From an uncultured Collinsella sp. (GTDB taxonomy: Bacteria > Actinomycetota > Coriobacteriia > Coriobacteriales > Coriobacteriaceae), in assembly GCA_958424475.1 (NCBI GenBank), contig CATZTY010000058.1:1-6623 (forward strand): a stretch of DNA of 6,623 bases, given 5' to 3'. Positions 1 to 6,448 of the stretch are shown one piece after another. Both the position numbers and the translations under genes were made by a program. Position 1 is the stretch's first letter. Each line of letters begins with the position of its first letter. The notes under the pieces were generated by a model that made no database searches, was not told the origin of the DNA, and saw only the letters and a program-made list of their open reading frames with translations.

Positions 1-531
<531 letters not shown>

Positions 532-549
532 TCAGAGATTCTGACGAGA

Positions 550-843
550 CTAGGCCTCGACAACAGCGTAGATGTCGTCGGCGCGCATCAGCAGATACTT
601 CTCGCCGTCGACCTTGACCTCGTTGCCACCGAACTTACCGTAGATGACAACGTCACCGACCTTGACGTCCATGGGGATGCGCTCACCCTTGTCGTTGACC
701 TTGCCGGCGCCAACGGCAACGATGGTGCCACGCTGCGGCTTCTCCTGGGCGTTGCTGGCGATATACAGACCAGAAGCGGTCTTCTGCTCGGCCTCGTCGG
801 GCTTGACCAGAACACGATCTGCAAGCGGCTTCAAAGACGACAT
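550..843 (-). CDS. groES: GroES (Hsp10) co-chaperonin
   Basis: The 97-residue co-chaperonin that forms the heptameric lid on GroEL. Length and sequence are typical. It starts MSSLKPLADRVLVKPDEAE with the conserved PLADRVLVKP strand, followed by the mobile loop (about residues 18-30, TASGLYIASNAQEKP), then GTIVAVGAG, VKVGDVVIYGKFGG and a C-terminal end resembling EYLLMRADDIYAVVE. The mobile-loop GLYI corresponds to the hydrophobic tripeptide that binds the GroEL apical domain. The start at 843 is fixed by an AAGGAGGA Shine-Dalgarno (about 851-858 on the complementary strand) with 7 nt spacing. It is the first gene of the groES-groEL operon. Heat-shock control is expected for the family, but no consensus CIRCE element was found upstream. 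Confidence 0.98.
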   Translation of the reverse strand: MSSLKPLADRVLVKPDEAEQKTASGLYIASNAQEKPQRGTIVAVGAGKVNDKGERIPMDVKVGDVVIYGKFGGNEVKVDGEKYLLMRADDIYAVVEA

Positions 844-865
844 GCTTGTCTCCTCCTTTTTGGGC

Positions 866-884
866 CGCGCGGTTATACCACGCG
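866..884 (-). promoter_or_regulatory. groES: Possible groES promoter -10 box inside a short inverted repeat
   Basis: On the minus strand TGGTATAAC (880-872) has the form of an extended -10 box (TGn followed by TATAAC). It would start transcription near 865, giving a leader of roughly 20 nt that includes the Shine-Dalgarno. It sits in an inverted repeat, CGCGCGG (866-872), TTATA, CCACGCG (878-884), with one mismatch, which could be an operator. No good -35 hexamer is seen at the usual distance. A second copy of the GTATAACC motif lies about 64 bp upstream (936-941). This is a candidate only. Confidence 0.35.
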
Positions 885-953
885 AATTAACCCTTTTTGT
901 TTGCGTACGCGTTGAATGGTACCCACGAATGGCGGGTTATACAACACGGAGTC

Positions 954-970
954 AAAAAATCTTATTTTTT
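954..970. promoter_or_regulatory. A/T palindrome upstream of groES
   Basis: AAAAAAT (954-960), CTT, ATTTTTT (964-970): a perfect 7-bp inverted repeat with a 3-nt spacer, standing out in G+C-rich surroundings. It lies about 110 bp upstream of the groES start and 10 bp from the outer end of the large palindrome. It could be a protein-binding site, an UP-like A/T tract, or, read on the minus strand, a weak hairpin followed by a T-run. Its function is not shown by the sequence. Confidence 0.4.
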
Positions 971-980
971 GGCACTTAGA

Positions 981-1179
981 TTTTCTGAATGCCGGGGGAT
1001 AACTTAGCAGTGGCTCCCGGGGCGGACCGGAGGGCATGAAGTTTGCTGCTCTACAGTCCTGCGCAAGACGGAAAGCACATTAAGTGCTTTCCTTTGCGTG
1101 CAGAACTCGCGACAAACTTCATGCCCTCCGGTCCGCCCCGGGAGCCAGGTTAACTAATTCGGGCCCGGCATTCAGAAAA
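981..1179. repeat. Nested 199-nt palindrome (candidate MITE-like element or structured RNA)
   Basis: Three coaxial inverted repeats share a centre near 1080. The outer arms are TTTTCTGAATGCCGGG (981-996) and its exact complement (1164-1179), 16 of 16. The main arms are 1011-1045 and 1113-1147, a perfect 35 of 35 pairing that includes TGGCTCCCGGGGCGGACC on the left arm. The apex is GGAAAGCAC (1070-1078), loop ATTAA, GTGCTTTCC (1084-1092), 9 of 9, supported below by CTGC/GCAG and GCAA/TTGC pairs with a 2-nt bulge. The outer and main stems are separated by unpaired segments of 14 and 16 nt. The layout, a short element with terminal inverted repeats and no ORF, fits a non-autonomous transposable element; no clear target-site duplication is visible. 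A large stem-loop RNA is the other explanation. Confidence 0.85.
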
Positions 1180-1235
1180 GTCAGTTCAGTAAAATGGCGA
1201 TGCGGACAGGAATGCGGGAATGGTTTTCGCTGCGC

Positions 1236-1268
1236 GCACGGGTCCCCTGGGGAGCACCGTGCATTTTT
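1236..1268 (+). terminator. Terminator-like hairpin with T-tract on the plus strand
   Basis: GCACGG (1236-1241) pairs with CCGTGC (1257-1262). The loop contains a CCCC/GGGG pair of tracts that may extend the stem, and the hairpin is followed directly by ATTTTT. It has the form of a Rho-independent terminator read left to right, but no plus-strand gene precedes it in the window. It could terminate a small RNA starting inside 844-1230 or be part of a larger structured element. TTTTTGGGA (1264-1272) can instead pair with TCCCAAAAA (1323-1331), which would be an alternative fold. Confidence 0.45.
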
Positions 1269-1494
1269 GGGAGTATTCAGCAAGCCAAGACGGCTGCATA
1301 CGCGCCGGACATACCTTATTGGTCCCAAAAACGCCTTCAGCGGGCGGTTTTGGTCGGTGGGCAGACCCCGCTGGGACAAATGGGCGTACTTTGCGCCGTA
1401 CCGGAGCCCAAAATGACGTCAATCTTCGCAACGTTACTCAGCCGCAGCGGCACCGGCAGAGCTCGCGGTGCTGAATACTCCGTTTTTTGCACGG
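1257..1494. repeat. Segment bounded by a 26-bp imperfect inverted repeat
   Basis: The left arm, CCGTGCA-TTTTTG-GGAGTATTCAGCA (1257-1282), and the right arm, TGCTGAATACTCC-GTTTTT-TGCACGG (1469-1494), are inverted copies matching at 20 of 26 positions. All six mismatches fall in the middle block, where both copies keep a T-run on the plus strand. Between them are further stems: TCCCA (1323-1327) with TGGGA (1372-1376), CAGCGGG (1338-1344) with CCCGCTG (1367-1373), and, just before the right arm, CACCG/CGGTG (about 1451-1470). No ORF with a recognisable product is inside. It may be a repeat family of this lineage or a structured RNA; the nature is unknown. Confidence 0.5.
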
Positions 1495-1568
1495 CACGGG
1501 CGGGGGTACATCAGGATCAAGAAGAACATCCCAGCCTTTTTATGCAATCTGTAATGGGAAGTATGCAA

Positions 1569-1596
1569 AACATCAAGAGGCAGCATTGCTGATGTT
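1569..1596. other. Small hairpin in the intergenic region
   Basis: AACATCA (1569-1575) pairs with TGATGTT (1590-1596), 7 of 7, with an inner GCA/TGC stem closing a GCAT loop and a 4-nt bulge on the left side. Two direct copies of TATGCAA (1541-1547 and 1562-1568) lie just left of it. No T-run follows on either strand, so it is not called a terminator. No function is apparent. Confidence 0.35.
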
Positions 1597-1606
1597 CAAA
1601 TTGAGC

Positions 1607-1636
1607 GCGCAGGGCAGCAGCGCCTCCACCCTGCGC
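1607..1636. other. GC-rich hairpin in the intergenic region
   Basis: GCGCAGGG (1607-1614) and CCCTGCGC (1629-1636) form a perfect 8-bp stem with a 14-nt loop. There is no clean T-tract on either side. It lies about 45 bp beyond the amidohydrolase terminator in the direction of transcription and may be a secondary or back-up stop, or part of the structured intergenic region. Confidence 0.4.
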
Positions 1637-1680
1637 CCAAATCCAGCAGAGCGGGGACGCTACTAACAAATCCCCACCGG

Positions 1681-1730
1681 CAAACAAACGCGGCTCGAGC
1701 GCTATCCCAAAATAGGCTGTCCGAGCCGCG
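1681..1730 (-). terminator. Rho-independent terminator of the amidohydrolase gene
   Basis: On the minus strand CGCGGCTCG (1730-1722) pairs perfectly with CGAGCCGCG (1697-1689). The loop can form extra AGC/GCT and TAT/ATA pairs, and the stem is followed by TTTGTTTG (1688-1681). It begins 22 bp after the stop codon at 1753, in the right orientation for that gene. Confidence 0.85.
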
Positions 1731-1752
1731 CTTAACGGTACGGCATGAATAC

Positions 1753-3390
1753 TTAGCGCTCGTAAATCAAGTTACCTGCCAGGTAGGTGGTCTGAACCTT
1801 GGTAGCCTGGAGCTCTTGTGGATCGACAGTGAGCGGGTTTTGGTCCAGGACTACCAGATCGGCGTATTTGCCGGGCTCCAAGCTGCCGAGGTTTTGTTCG
1901 TCGCCCGCTGCATAGGCGCTGCCCAGGGTGTAGTTGCGCAGGGCTGTTGCTGCATCGATGCGCTCGCTCGGCAACCAGCCGCCCTCGGGCCAGTGGCTTT
2001 TGGGGTCCTGGCGCGTGATAGCCGTGTAGAGCACGTTCATGCTGGTAACAGCTGTTATGGGGCTATCGGTGCCGAAGGCTTGACGGATGCCGCGCTGCTG
2101 ATAAGTTGCAAACGGCCACATGATGCGGCTGCGTTCCAGACCCAGGTCGCGCTCCGGGCCACCCGGGTCGAGCGTGATGTGGCAAGGCTGGCTCGAGGCA
2201 ATGACGTTGAGCTTGCGCAGACGATCGATGTCCTGAGGCAGCAGATTCTCCAGATGCTCGAGCGTATTATGGCCGTGCTGGGGCAAGCCGTAGAGTTCTG
2301 CCGCCTCCTCAAAGATATCGAGCGCAGCATGGATGGCACCGTCGCCGATAACGTGGATGCGCACGGTGTGGCCACGCTCGGCTGCCGCCAGAACCAACTT
2401 GCGCATGCGCTCGACAGGAACCGTCAGACGGCCCTGATCGCCCGGGAAGCGTGGGTTGGCATATGGCTCAGTGAGGTATGCGGTATGCTCGCTCGACACG
2501 CCGTCGAAGAACTGCTTAAAGCCCGGCGCCGAGAGCAACGCATTGTTTGCGTAGCGGGTCTGAAGCTCTTCCAAGCGCGATTGGTCATCCAACAGCGTGG
2601 GGAACAGGTGGGCGCGAATGCCCAGCTTGCCGGCAGCCTGCAGCTTGTCGTAGACGTCGTCGCGGATAAAGTCGCAGCCCGGCATGGGCATGAGCGACAT
2701 GTCGCAAATCGAGGTAATGCCTTGCTCGGCCATGCGTTTCATTTGGTCGGCATACGCGCTCGCGATGCGGTCCTCGCCCAGCCACTCCAGGCAGCGCGGC
2801 AGCAGCTGCATGGCAGCTGCCTCGTGGGCGATACCCGTAAGCTCACCGTTTGAGCCTTTGTCGTAACTGCCACCCGCCGGAGGCTCGCTGTCGCGCGTCA
2901 CGCCGAGGGCTTCGAGCGCGCGGCTGTTGAGCCACAGCGTATGCCCGTCGCCCGAGTACATAACACAGGGACGATCGGGGAAGGCGGCGTCGAGCGATGC
3001 CTTAGTGGGATGCTCGGGCGGATCCCAGCGGTAATCGCGCCAACCCTGGGTCACGACCCAGGCGTCGTCGGGCAGATCCCGGGAAAACTCGAGCGCGCGC
3101 TGCACCAGTGCCGCCTCGGACGTGCCCATATCCATGAGCATATACGGCGAGGAACCGACCGAGGTATGGAAGAAATGCAGGTGCGCATCGTGGAAACCGG
3201 GGCAGATAAACTGCTCGCCATAGTCGATAGCCGGCGTGACGGCGGGAGCGGCGGCAATCACGTCATCGGGCGCGCCGACTGCGACGATGCGATCACCCGC
3301 GATGGCGATCGCCAGCTCGCGGGCGGTATCGATACCGTCTTGAGCGGTAAAAACGTTCTTGGAGCGGATAATCCGATCGATATGCTGCAT
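1753..3390 (-). CDS. YtcJ-like metal-dependent amidohydrolase (Amidohydro_3 type)
   Basis: A 545-residue member of the amidohydrolase superfamily, predicted to be cytoplasmic (no signal peptide) and to hydrolyse C-N bonds; the substrate cannot be named. Visible landmarks are the N-terminal beta-sandwich strand MQHIDRIIRSKNVFTA, metal motif PGFHDAHLH (64-72), GDGH (147-150), KQFFDG (292-297; the Lys is at the position often carbamylated), HVIGDGAIHAALD (346-358), HLE (379-381), GTDSP (441-445), and the C-terminal LGSLEPGKYADLVVLDQNP typical of the superfamily. Length fits YtcJ-type proteins (about 520-560). Three in-frame ATGs occur at 3402, 3396 and 3390. The last is preferred because GGGGA sits 5 nt before it, but 3402 (549 residues) is possible. 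It ends in its own terminator and is divergent from the M20 hydrolase. Family is confident; substrate unknown. Confidence 0.9.
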   Translation of the reverse strand: MQHIDRIIRSKNVFTAQDGIDTARELAIAIAGDRIVAVGAPDDVIAAAPAVTPAIDYGEQFICPGFHDAHLHFFHTSVGSSPYMLMDMGTSEAALVQRALEFSRDLPDDAWVVTQGWRDYRWDPPEHPTKASLDAAFPDRPCVMYSGDGHTLWLNSRALEALGVTRDSEPPAGGSYDKGSNGELTGIAHEAAAMQLLPRCLEWLGEDRIASAYADQMKRMAEQGITSICDMSLMPMPGCDFIRDDVYDKLQAAGKLGIRAHLFPTLLDDQSRLEELQTRYANNALLSAPGFKQFFDGVSSEHTAYLTEPYANPRFPGDQGRLTVPVERMRKLVLAAAERGHTVRIHVIGDGAIHAALDIFEEAAELYGLPQHGHNTLEHLENLLPQDIDRLRKLNVIASSQPCHITLDPGGPERDLGLERSRIMWPFATYQQRGIRQAFGTDSPITAVTSMNVLYTAITRQDPKSHWPEGGWLPSERIDAATALRNYTLGSAYAAGDEQNLGSLEPGKYADLVVLDQNPLTVDPQELQATKVQTTYLAGNLIYER

Positions 3391-3558
3391 GAGCATCCCC
3401 ATCTCTGGCAGGTAATTCAACACCCCCGAGTGTACTCCCCCGCCCCTGCAACAAAACCCCAAGCGGCAAACGGCAACTTTACCAGCCCTAGCGGCAGGTG
3501 GCATACTGGAGAGAGCCTGTACGATTTTGCGATCAACCCAGCAAGGAGCAAATCGACC
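3391..3558. promoter_or_regulatory. Divergent intergenic region between the two hydrolases
   Basis: This 168-bp stretch must carry start signals for both genes. For the plus-strand gene the best candidate is TTTACC (3478-3483), an 18-nt spacer, then CATACT (3502-3507) preceded by TGG, an extended -10 form; AAGGAG (3543-3548) is the Shine-Dalgarno. No convincing promoter was found for the minus-strand amidohydrolase. No clear operator palindrome was recognised. Confidence 0.4.
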
Positions 3559-5022
3559 ATGACGAAGACCAAGGCACAGCAGATTATGGCGGCAACCGAG
3601 GTTCGCGCGGCAGACGACGTCACCGCGGCCATCCGAGACATTGCCACCGAGTTTGAACCCTATATCATCAAGCAGCGCCGGCACTTCCATAAGCACCCGG
3701 AGCTGAGCCTTGCCGAGGAGCGCACGACCTCCGACATCGCCAACCAGCTCGACGCCATGAATATCCCCTACGAGCGTCCGCTCAAGACCGGCTTGGTGGC
3801 AACGCTTCGCGGTACCGCGCCGGATGCCTACCGCGAGGACGGCACGCCGCGCCGCCGTATCCTGCTGCGCGCCGATATCGACGCCCTGCCCGTCACCGAG
3901 CAGACCGGTGAGGAGTTCGCCAGCGTCAATGAGGGTTGCATGCACGCCTGCGGTCACGACTGTCACATCGCCATGATGCTCGGCACGCTGCAAATCCTGC
4001 GCCACATGACCGATGACATCCACGGCGAGATCCGCATCGTGTTCCAGCCTAGCGAGGAAAACGGCCAGGGTGCCAAGCTCATGATCGGCACCGGCGTGCT
4101 CGACGGCGTCGACGGTGCCTACGCCGCACATATCTGGAGCGAGGTCGACGCCGGCACCGTGAGCTGTGAGCCCGGCCCGCGCATGGCCAATACCGATTGG
4201 TTCCGCATCGACGTCCGCGGCACCTCATGCCACGGCGCCATGCCCCAGCGCGGCCACGACGCCGTCATGGTTGCCGCCGAGATCGTCAACGCCCTGCAGA
4301 CCATCGTCTCGCGCGAAATCAGCCCCTACGAGCCCGCCGTCATCACCGTCGGCGAGTTGCATGGTGGCACCGCGCGCAACGTTATCGCCGGCACGGCCTA
4401 CCTTGCCGGCACGGTGCGCACCTATAGCGACAGGACGCACGAGGAAATGCCCGAGCTCATGCGCCGCATCGTGGAGCACACCGCGGCAGCCCTGGGCGCC
4501 GAGGCCGAACTTACCGACTACACCATCGCCAACTACAAGGTCGAAAACGATGCCGCCTCGAGCGAGCGCTGCCGTCAGGCCGTGGTCAAGTGCCTGGGTG
4601 CAGCCGGCGAAGGCCATTATCGCGGTACGCTTTCGGGCGAGGACTTCTCGGAGTATCTGCGCCGCGTGCCGGGCGTGCTCGCCTTTGTTGGCACGCGCAA
4701 CCCCAAGATTGGCGCCACGTACGCCCAACATTCCTGCTTCTACAAGATTGACGAGAGCGTGCTGGCCAAGGGCTCCATGGTTGCAGCCCAGTATGCCATC
4801 GACTTTTTGGCCGAGCCCACGCAAGAGGAGCTCGACGGCCCCGCGATTACCGCAGTCGCCGAAACCAATCCCGACTTGGCCGCCAAGCTGCGCTCTGCCA
4901 AGGCGACGACCGCCGAGGCTCGTGACGCCATCCATGATGCCCGCACGGCTCGCCATGCCGCAATCAAGGGCATCCACGAAGCTCGCGCCGCCGCTCGTCA
5001 CGAGGAAAAGCACGACGATTAG
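3559..5022 (+). CDS. M20D-family metallopeptidase/amidohydrolase with C-terminal extension
   Basis: A 487-residue zinc hydrolase of the M20 family, subfamily D (hippurate hydrolase, N-acyl-amino-acid and IAA-amino-acid hydrolase relatives), cleaving an acyl group from an amino acid or a small peptide. Landmarks are RHFHKHPELS (41-50), LLRADIDALPV (102-112), metal motif HACGHD (129-134), QPSEEN (163-168) with the catalytic and metal Glu pair, AAHIW (189-193), the dimerisation-domain opening SCHGAMPQ (223-230), GGTARNVI (269-276), GEDFSEY (360-366) and the last metal His in QHSCFYKIDE (390-399). All expected ligands are present. The start at 3559 follows AAGGAG by 10 nt; the frame is open further upstream only because it is antisense to the neighbouring gene. 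Typical members end soon after the last helix (about 390-420 residues). Here about 65 additional residues, rich in Ala, Arg, His and Glu, follow position 420. Substrate unknown. Confidence 0.93.
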   Translation: MTKTKAQQIMAATEVRAADDVTAAIRDIATEFEPYIIKQRRHFHKHPELSLAEERTTSDIANQLDAMNIPYERPLKTGLVATLRGTAPDAYREDGTPRRRILLRADIDALPVTEQTGEEFASVNEGCMHACGHDCHIAMMLGTLQILRHMTDDIHGEIRIVFQPSEENGQGAKLMIGTGVLDGVDGAYAAHIWSEVDAGTVSCEPGPRMANTDWFRIDVRGTSCHGAMPQRGHDAVMVAAEIVNALQTIVSREISPYEPAVITVGELHGGTARNVIAGTAYLAGTVRTYSDRTHEEMPELMRRIVEHTAAALGAEAELTDYTIANYKVENDAASSERCRQAVVKCLGAAGEGHYRGTLSGEDFSEYLRRVPGVLAFVGTRNPKIGATYAQHSCFYKIDESVLAKGSMVAAQYAIDFLAEPTQEELDGPAITAVAETNPDLAAKLRSAKATTAEARDAIHDARTARHAAIKGIHEARAAARHEEKHDD

Positions 5023-5058
5023 TCGTCACACCCATCCATAACAGCCTGGCTAAAGCAA

Positions 5059-5094
5059 AGCGGGGGCGGACGTGTCGAAACGTCCGCCCCCGCT
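5059..5094. terminator. Bidirectional terminator between convergent genes
   Basis: A perfect 15-bp stem, AGCGGGGGCGGACGT (5059-5073) with its complement (5080-5094), closes a GTCGAA loop. The plus-strand exit reads TCATTTG and the minus-strand exit reads TTTGCTTTAG, both T-rich. It lies 36 bp after the M20 hydrolase stop and 49 bp after the stop of the convergent membrane-protein gene, so it very probably serves both. Confidence 0.9.
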
Positions 5095-5143
5095 CATTTG
5101 TCAAGCGCTATTTCTACCCCGTCCCCAAATGGCAGGCGGCATG

Positions 5144-6448
5144 CTACTCGTCCTGAGGGTCCTCGTCGGAACTTGACTCGGGCGCCGGCTCAGGTGCAGG
5201 TGCCGACTCGGGTGCCGACTCGGGCGCCGGCTCGGACTCAGGCGCAGGGTCAGGCTCGGGCTCGGGCGCAGGCGCAGGCGCAGGGTCAGGCTCAGGCACG
5301 GGCGCCGCCTCGGGCGCGGACTTGGGCTCAGACGCGACATCCGGAGCACTGTAACCCGAGGGAGCGGACTTCTTCTCGAAGGGCAATACAAAGGTCAGGA
5401 CGTCGTCCTTGTCCTCGTCGGCCCACTCGCTTGCATAACGTGCAACCCAATAGCCAACGGCACGGTGCTTGAACATCTTGCCAAAGACCGTAAGAAACAC
5501 GGTGACAAAAGCGACCAGCACCAGGAACAGCACGAGTGTGATGCCACCGCCGGCAACAATCGCCTCAATACCCGTAGGACGATAGTAGTAGCTATACATA
5601 CCGACAGAGGCAACGGCGCCAAAGACGACCGTCAAGATCCATGTGACAACGTTGGCGACCAGGCCCGTCAAAAACTCGGGAAGGAACGAAGCGCAGAACA
5701 GCTTGGTCTTATTGTTCTTAAAGGCTGCCCAAACCTTATCGAGCGAAAACGCGCTCTCGACGCGACCGGTCACCGCAAAGTGCATCACGGCAATGTCGGC
5801 GAACATCTTAAAGAAGACCCCCAGGACCGCCGTGGCAATCATAGCCAAGACAAGCAGGCCAAGCGAGACAAACAGCGCAGCCTCGAGCGCATAAGAGCCG
5901 TAATACGAATACGAGCCTGCGGCGCCAATTACCACGCTCTCCACCAGCGAAAGCACTACACCGATAACGGGAATGGCAGCGATAAACTCGAGCACGACCG
6001 AAATAACGCTCGAAAAGATTCCGAGACCAAACGACGTGGAACGCATCAACGGACGATCCATGCCGTCATCGATCTTAAGCGACAGGTCGCGACCCCACTC
6101 GATGCCAAAGCCCGAACCGCACACGCTCGCCACGTAGGCAGCCAAAAAGCCGATGGCAGCTGCAATACCGCCGATAACGGGGATGAACAGAACGAGTACC
6201 GACACGACACAGATAAGCGCCGGCAAAAAAGCGATCTGGCACACGCGCTGCAGCACGCCCGGAGTCTTGGTCATATCCTCAAACGCCTGAGCCACACAGC
6301 CCTTGGACGCGTTCATGGGAGGCTGAGGGACAAATTGCTGAGGCTGACCCTGAGGGGTGGAAGCTGCAGCACCAGCATTAGGAGCACCGCACACACCGCA
6401 GAACTTGTCGTTATCGCCCATAGGAGCGCCACACTGCGAACAGAACAT
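5144..6448 (-). CDS. Zinc-ribbon membrane protein, DUF4013-like, with Pro/Ala/Glu tail
   Basis: A 434-residue predicted membrane protein of unknown function. It opens with a short zinc ribbon, MFCSQCG and FCGVCG, giving four Cys at 3, 6, 17 and 20. A Gln/Pro linker follows to about 48. Residues 55-345 look like DUF4013: FEDMTKTPGVLQR, a helical pair around 72-110, then GFGIEWGRDLSLKIDDG. About six membrane segments are visible, near 72-90, 92-110, 143-166, 187-212, 256-281 and 297-323, which would put both ends in the cytoplasm. Residues 374-425 are almost only Pro, Ala, Glu, Asp and Ser (PEPDPAPAPAPEPEPDPAPE), followed by an acidic SSSDEDPQDE end. The start at 6448 is chosen because AAGGGA (6463-6458) lies 9 nt upstream; ATGs at 6457 and 6511 lack a site. 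It is a single-gene unit. The DUF4013 assignment is by remembered pattern and is moderately sure. Confidence 0.85.
   Translation of the reverse strand: MFCSQCGAPMGDNDKFCGVCGAPNAGAAASTPQGQPQQFVPQPPMNASKGCVAQAFEDMTKTPGVLQRVCQIAFLPALICVVSVLVLFIPVIGGIAAAIGFLAAYVASVCGSGFGIEWGRDLSLKIDDGMDRPLMRSTSFGLGIFSSVISVVLEFIAAIPVIGVVLSLVESVVIGAAGSYSYYGSYALEAALFVSLGLLVLAMIATAVLGVFFKMFADIAVMHFAVTGRVESAFSLDKVWAAFKNNKTKLFCASFLPEFLTGLVANVVTWILTVVFGAVASVGMYSYYYRPTGIEAIVAGGGITLVLFLVLVAFVTVFLTVFGKMFKHRAVGYWVARYASEWADEDKDDVLTFVLPFEKKSAPSGYSAPDVASEPKSAPEAAPVPEPDPAPAPAPEPEPDPAPESEPAPESAPESAPAPEPAPESSSDEDPQDE
5174..5329. repeat. Imperfect short repeats encoding the Pro/Ala/Glu tail
   Basis: This stretch is built of variants of GGCTCAGGC, GGCGCAGG and GACTCGGGCGCCGG, giving PAPE/PEPD units in the tail of the membrane protein. 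Both the DNA and the protein repeat imperfectly in 6- to 24-nt steps. Such tracts expand and contract by slippage or recombination, so tail length may vary between strains. The frame stays open through it and ends cleanly at 5144. Confidence 0.7.

Larger units (their letters stand above)
844..1752. other. Long gene-free region upstream of groES with dense inverted repeats
   Basis: About 0.9 kb without a credible protein gene. The open frames here (for example + strand 1084-1416 and 1194-1592) have no recognisable domain, no good ribosome site, and run through perfect inverted repeats. In order it holds the groES Shine-Dalgarno and possible promoter boxes (866-941), an A/T palindrome (954-970), a nested 199-nt palindrome (981-1179), a structured segment with a diverged inverted repeat at its ends (1236-1494), two small hairpins (1569-1596 and 1607-1636), and the terminator of the downstream amidohydrolase (1681-1730). 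The size is notable because the other gaps in the window are only 96-175 bp. Confidence 0.75.

Noticed and set aside
971..1010. Possible HrcA CIRCE box near TTAGCAGTGGCTC
   Set aside because: Only a few bases match TTAGCACTC and there is no matching half at the 9-nt distance.
1084..1592. Overlapping 80- to 132-codon frames on both strands in the intergenic region
   Set aside because: They run through perfect inverted repeats and stems, have no ribosome site or recognisable domain, and several frames are open at once.
1816..2853. 345-codon open frame on the plus strand
   Set aside because: Antisense to the conserved amidohydrolase motifs; produced by high G+C codon use, with no family resemblance.
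2941..3558. Long upstream extension of the M20 reading frame on the plus strand
   Set aside because: It is antisense to the amidohydrolase; the real start is at 3559 after AAGGAG, where M20 family similarity begins.
3402..4131. N-terminal extension of the amidohydrolase frame to 792 codons
   Set aside because: It overlaps the M20 gene in antisense and has no homology; the enzyme begins at MQHIDRII.
5155..5330. CRISPR-like or tandem repeat array
   Set aside because: The repeats are in-frame Pro/Ala/Glu codons of a coding tail, with no unique spacers of constant length.
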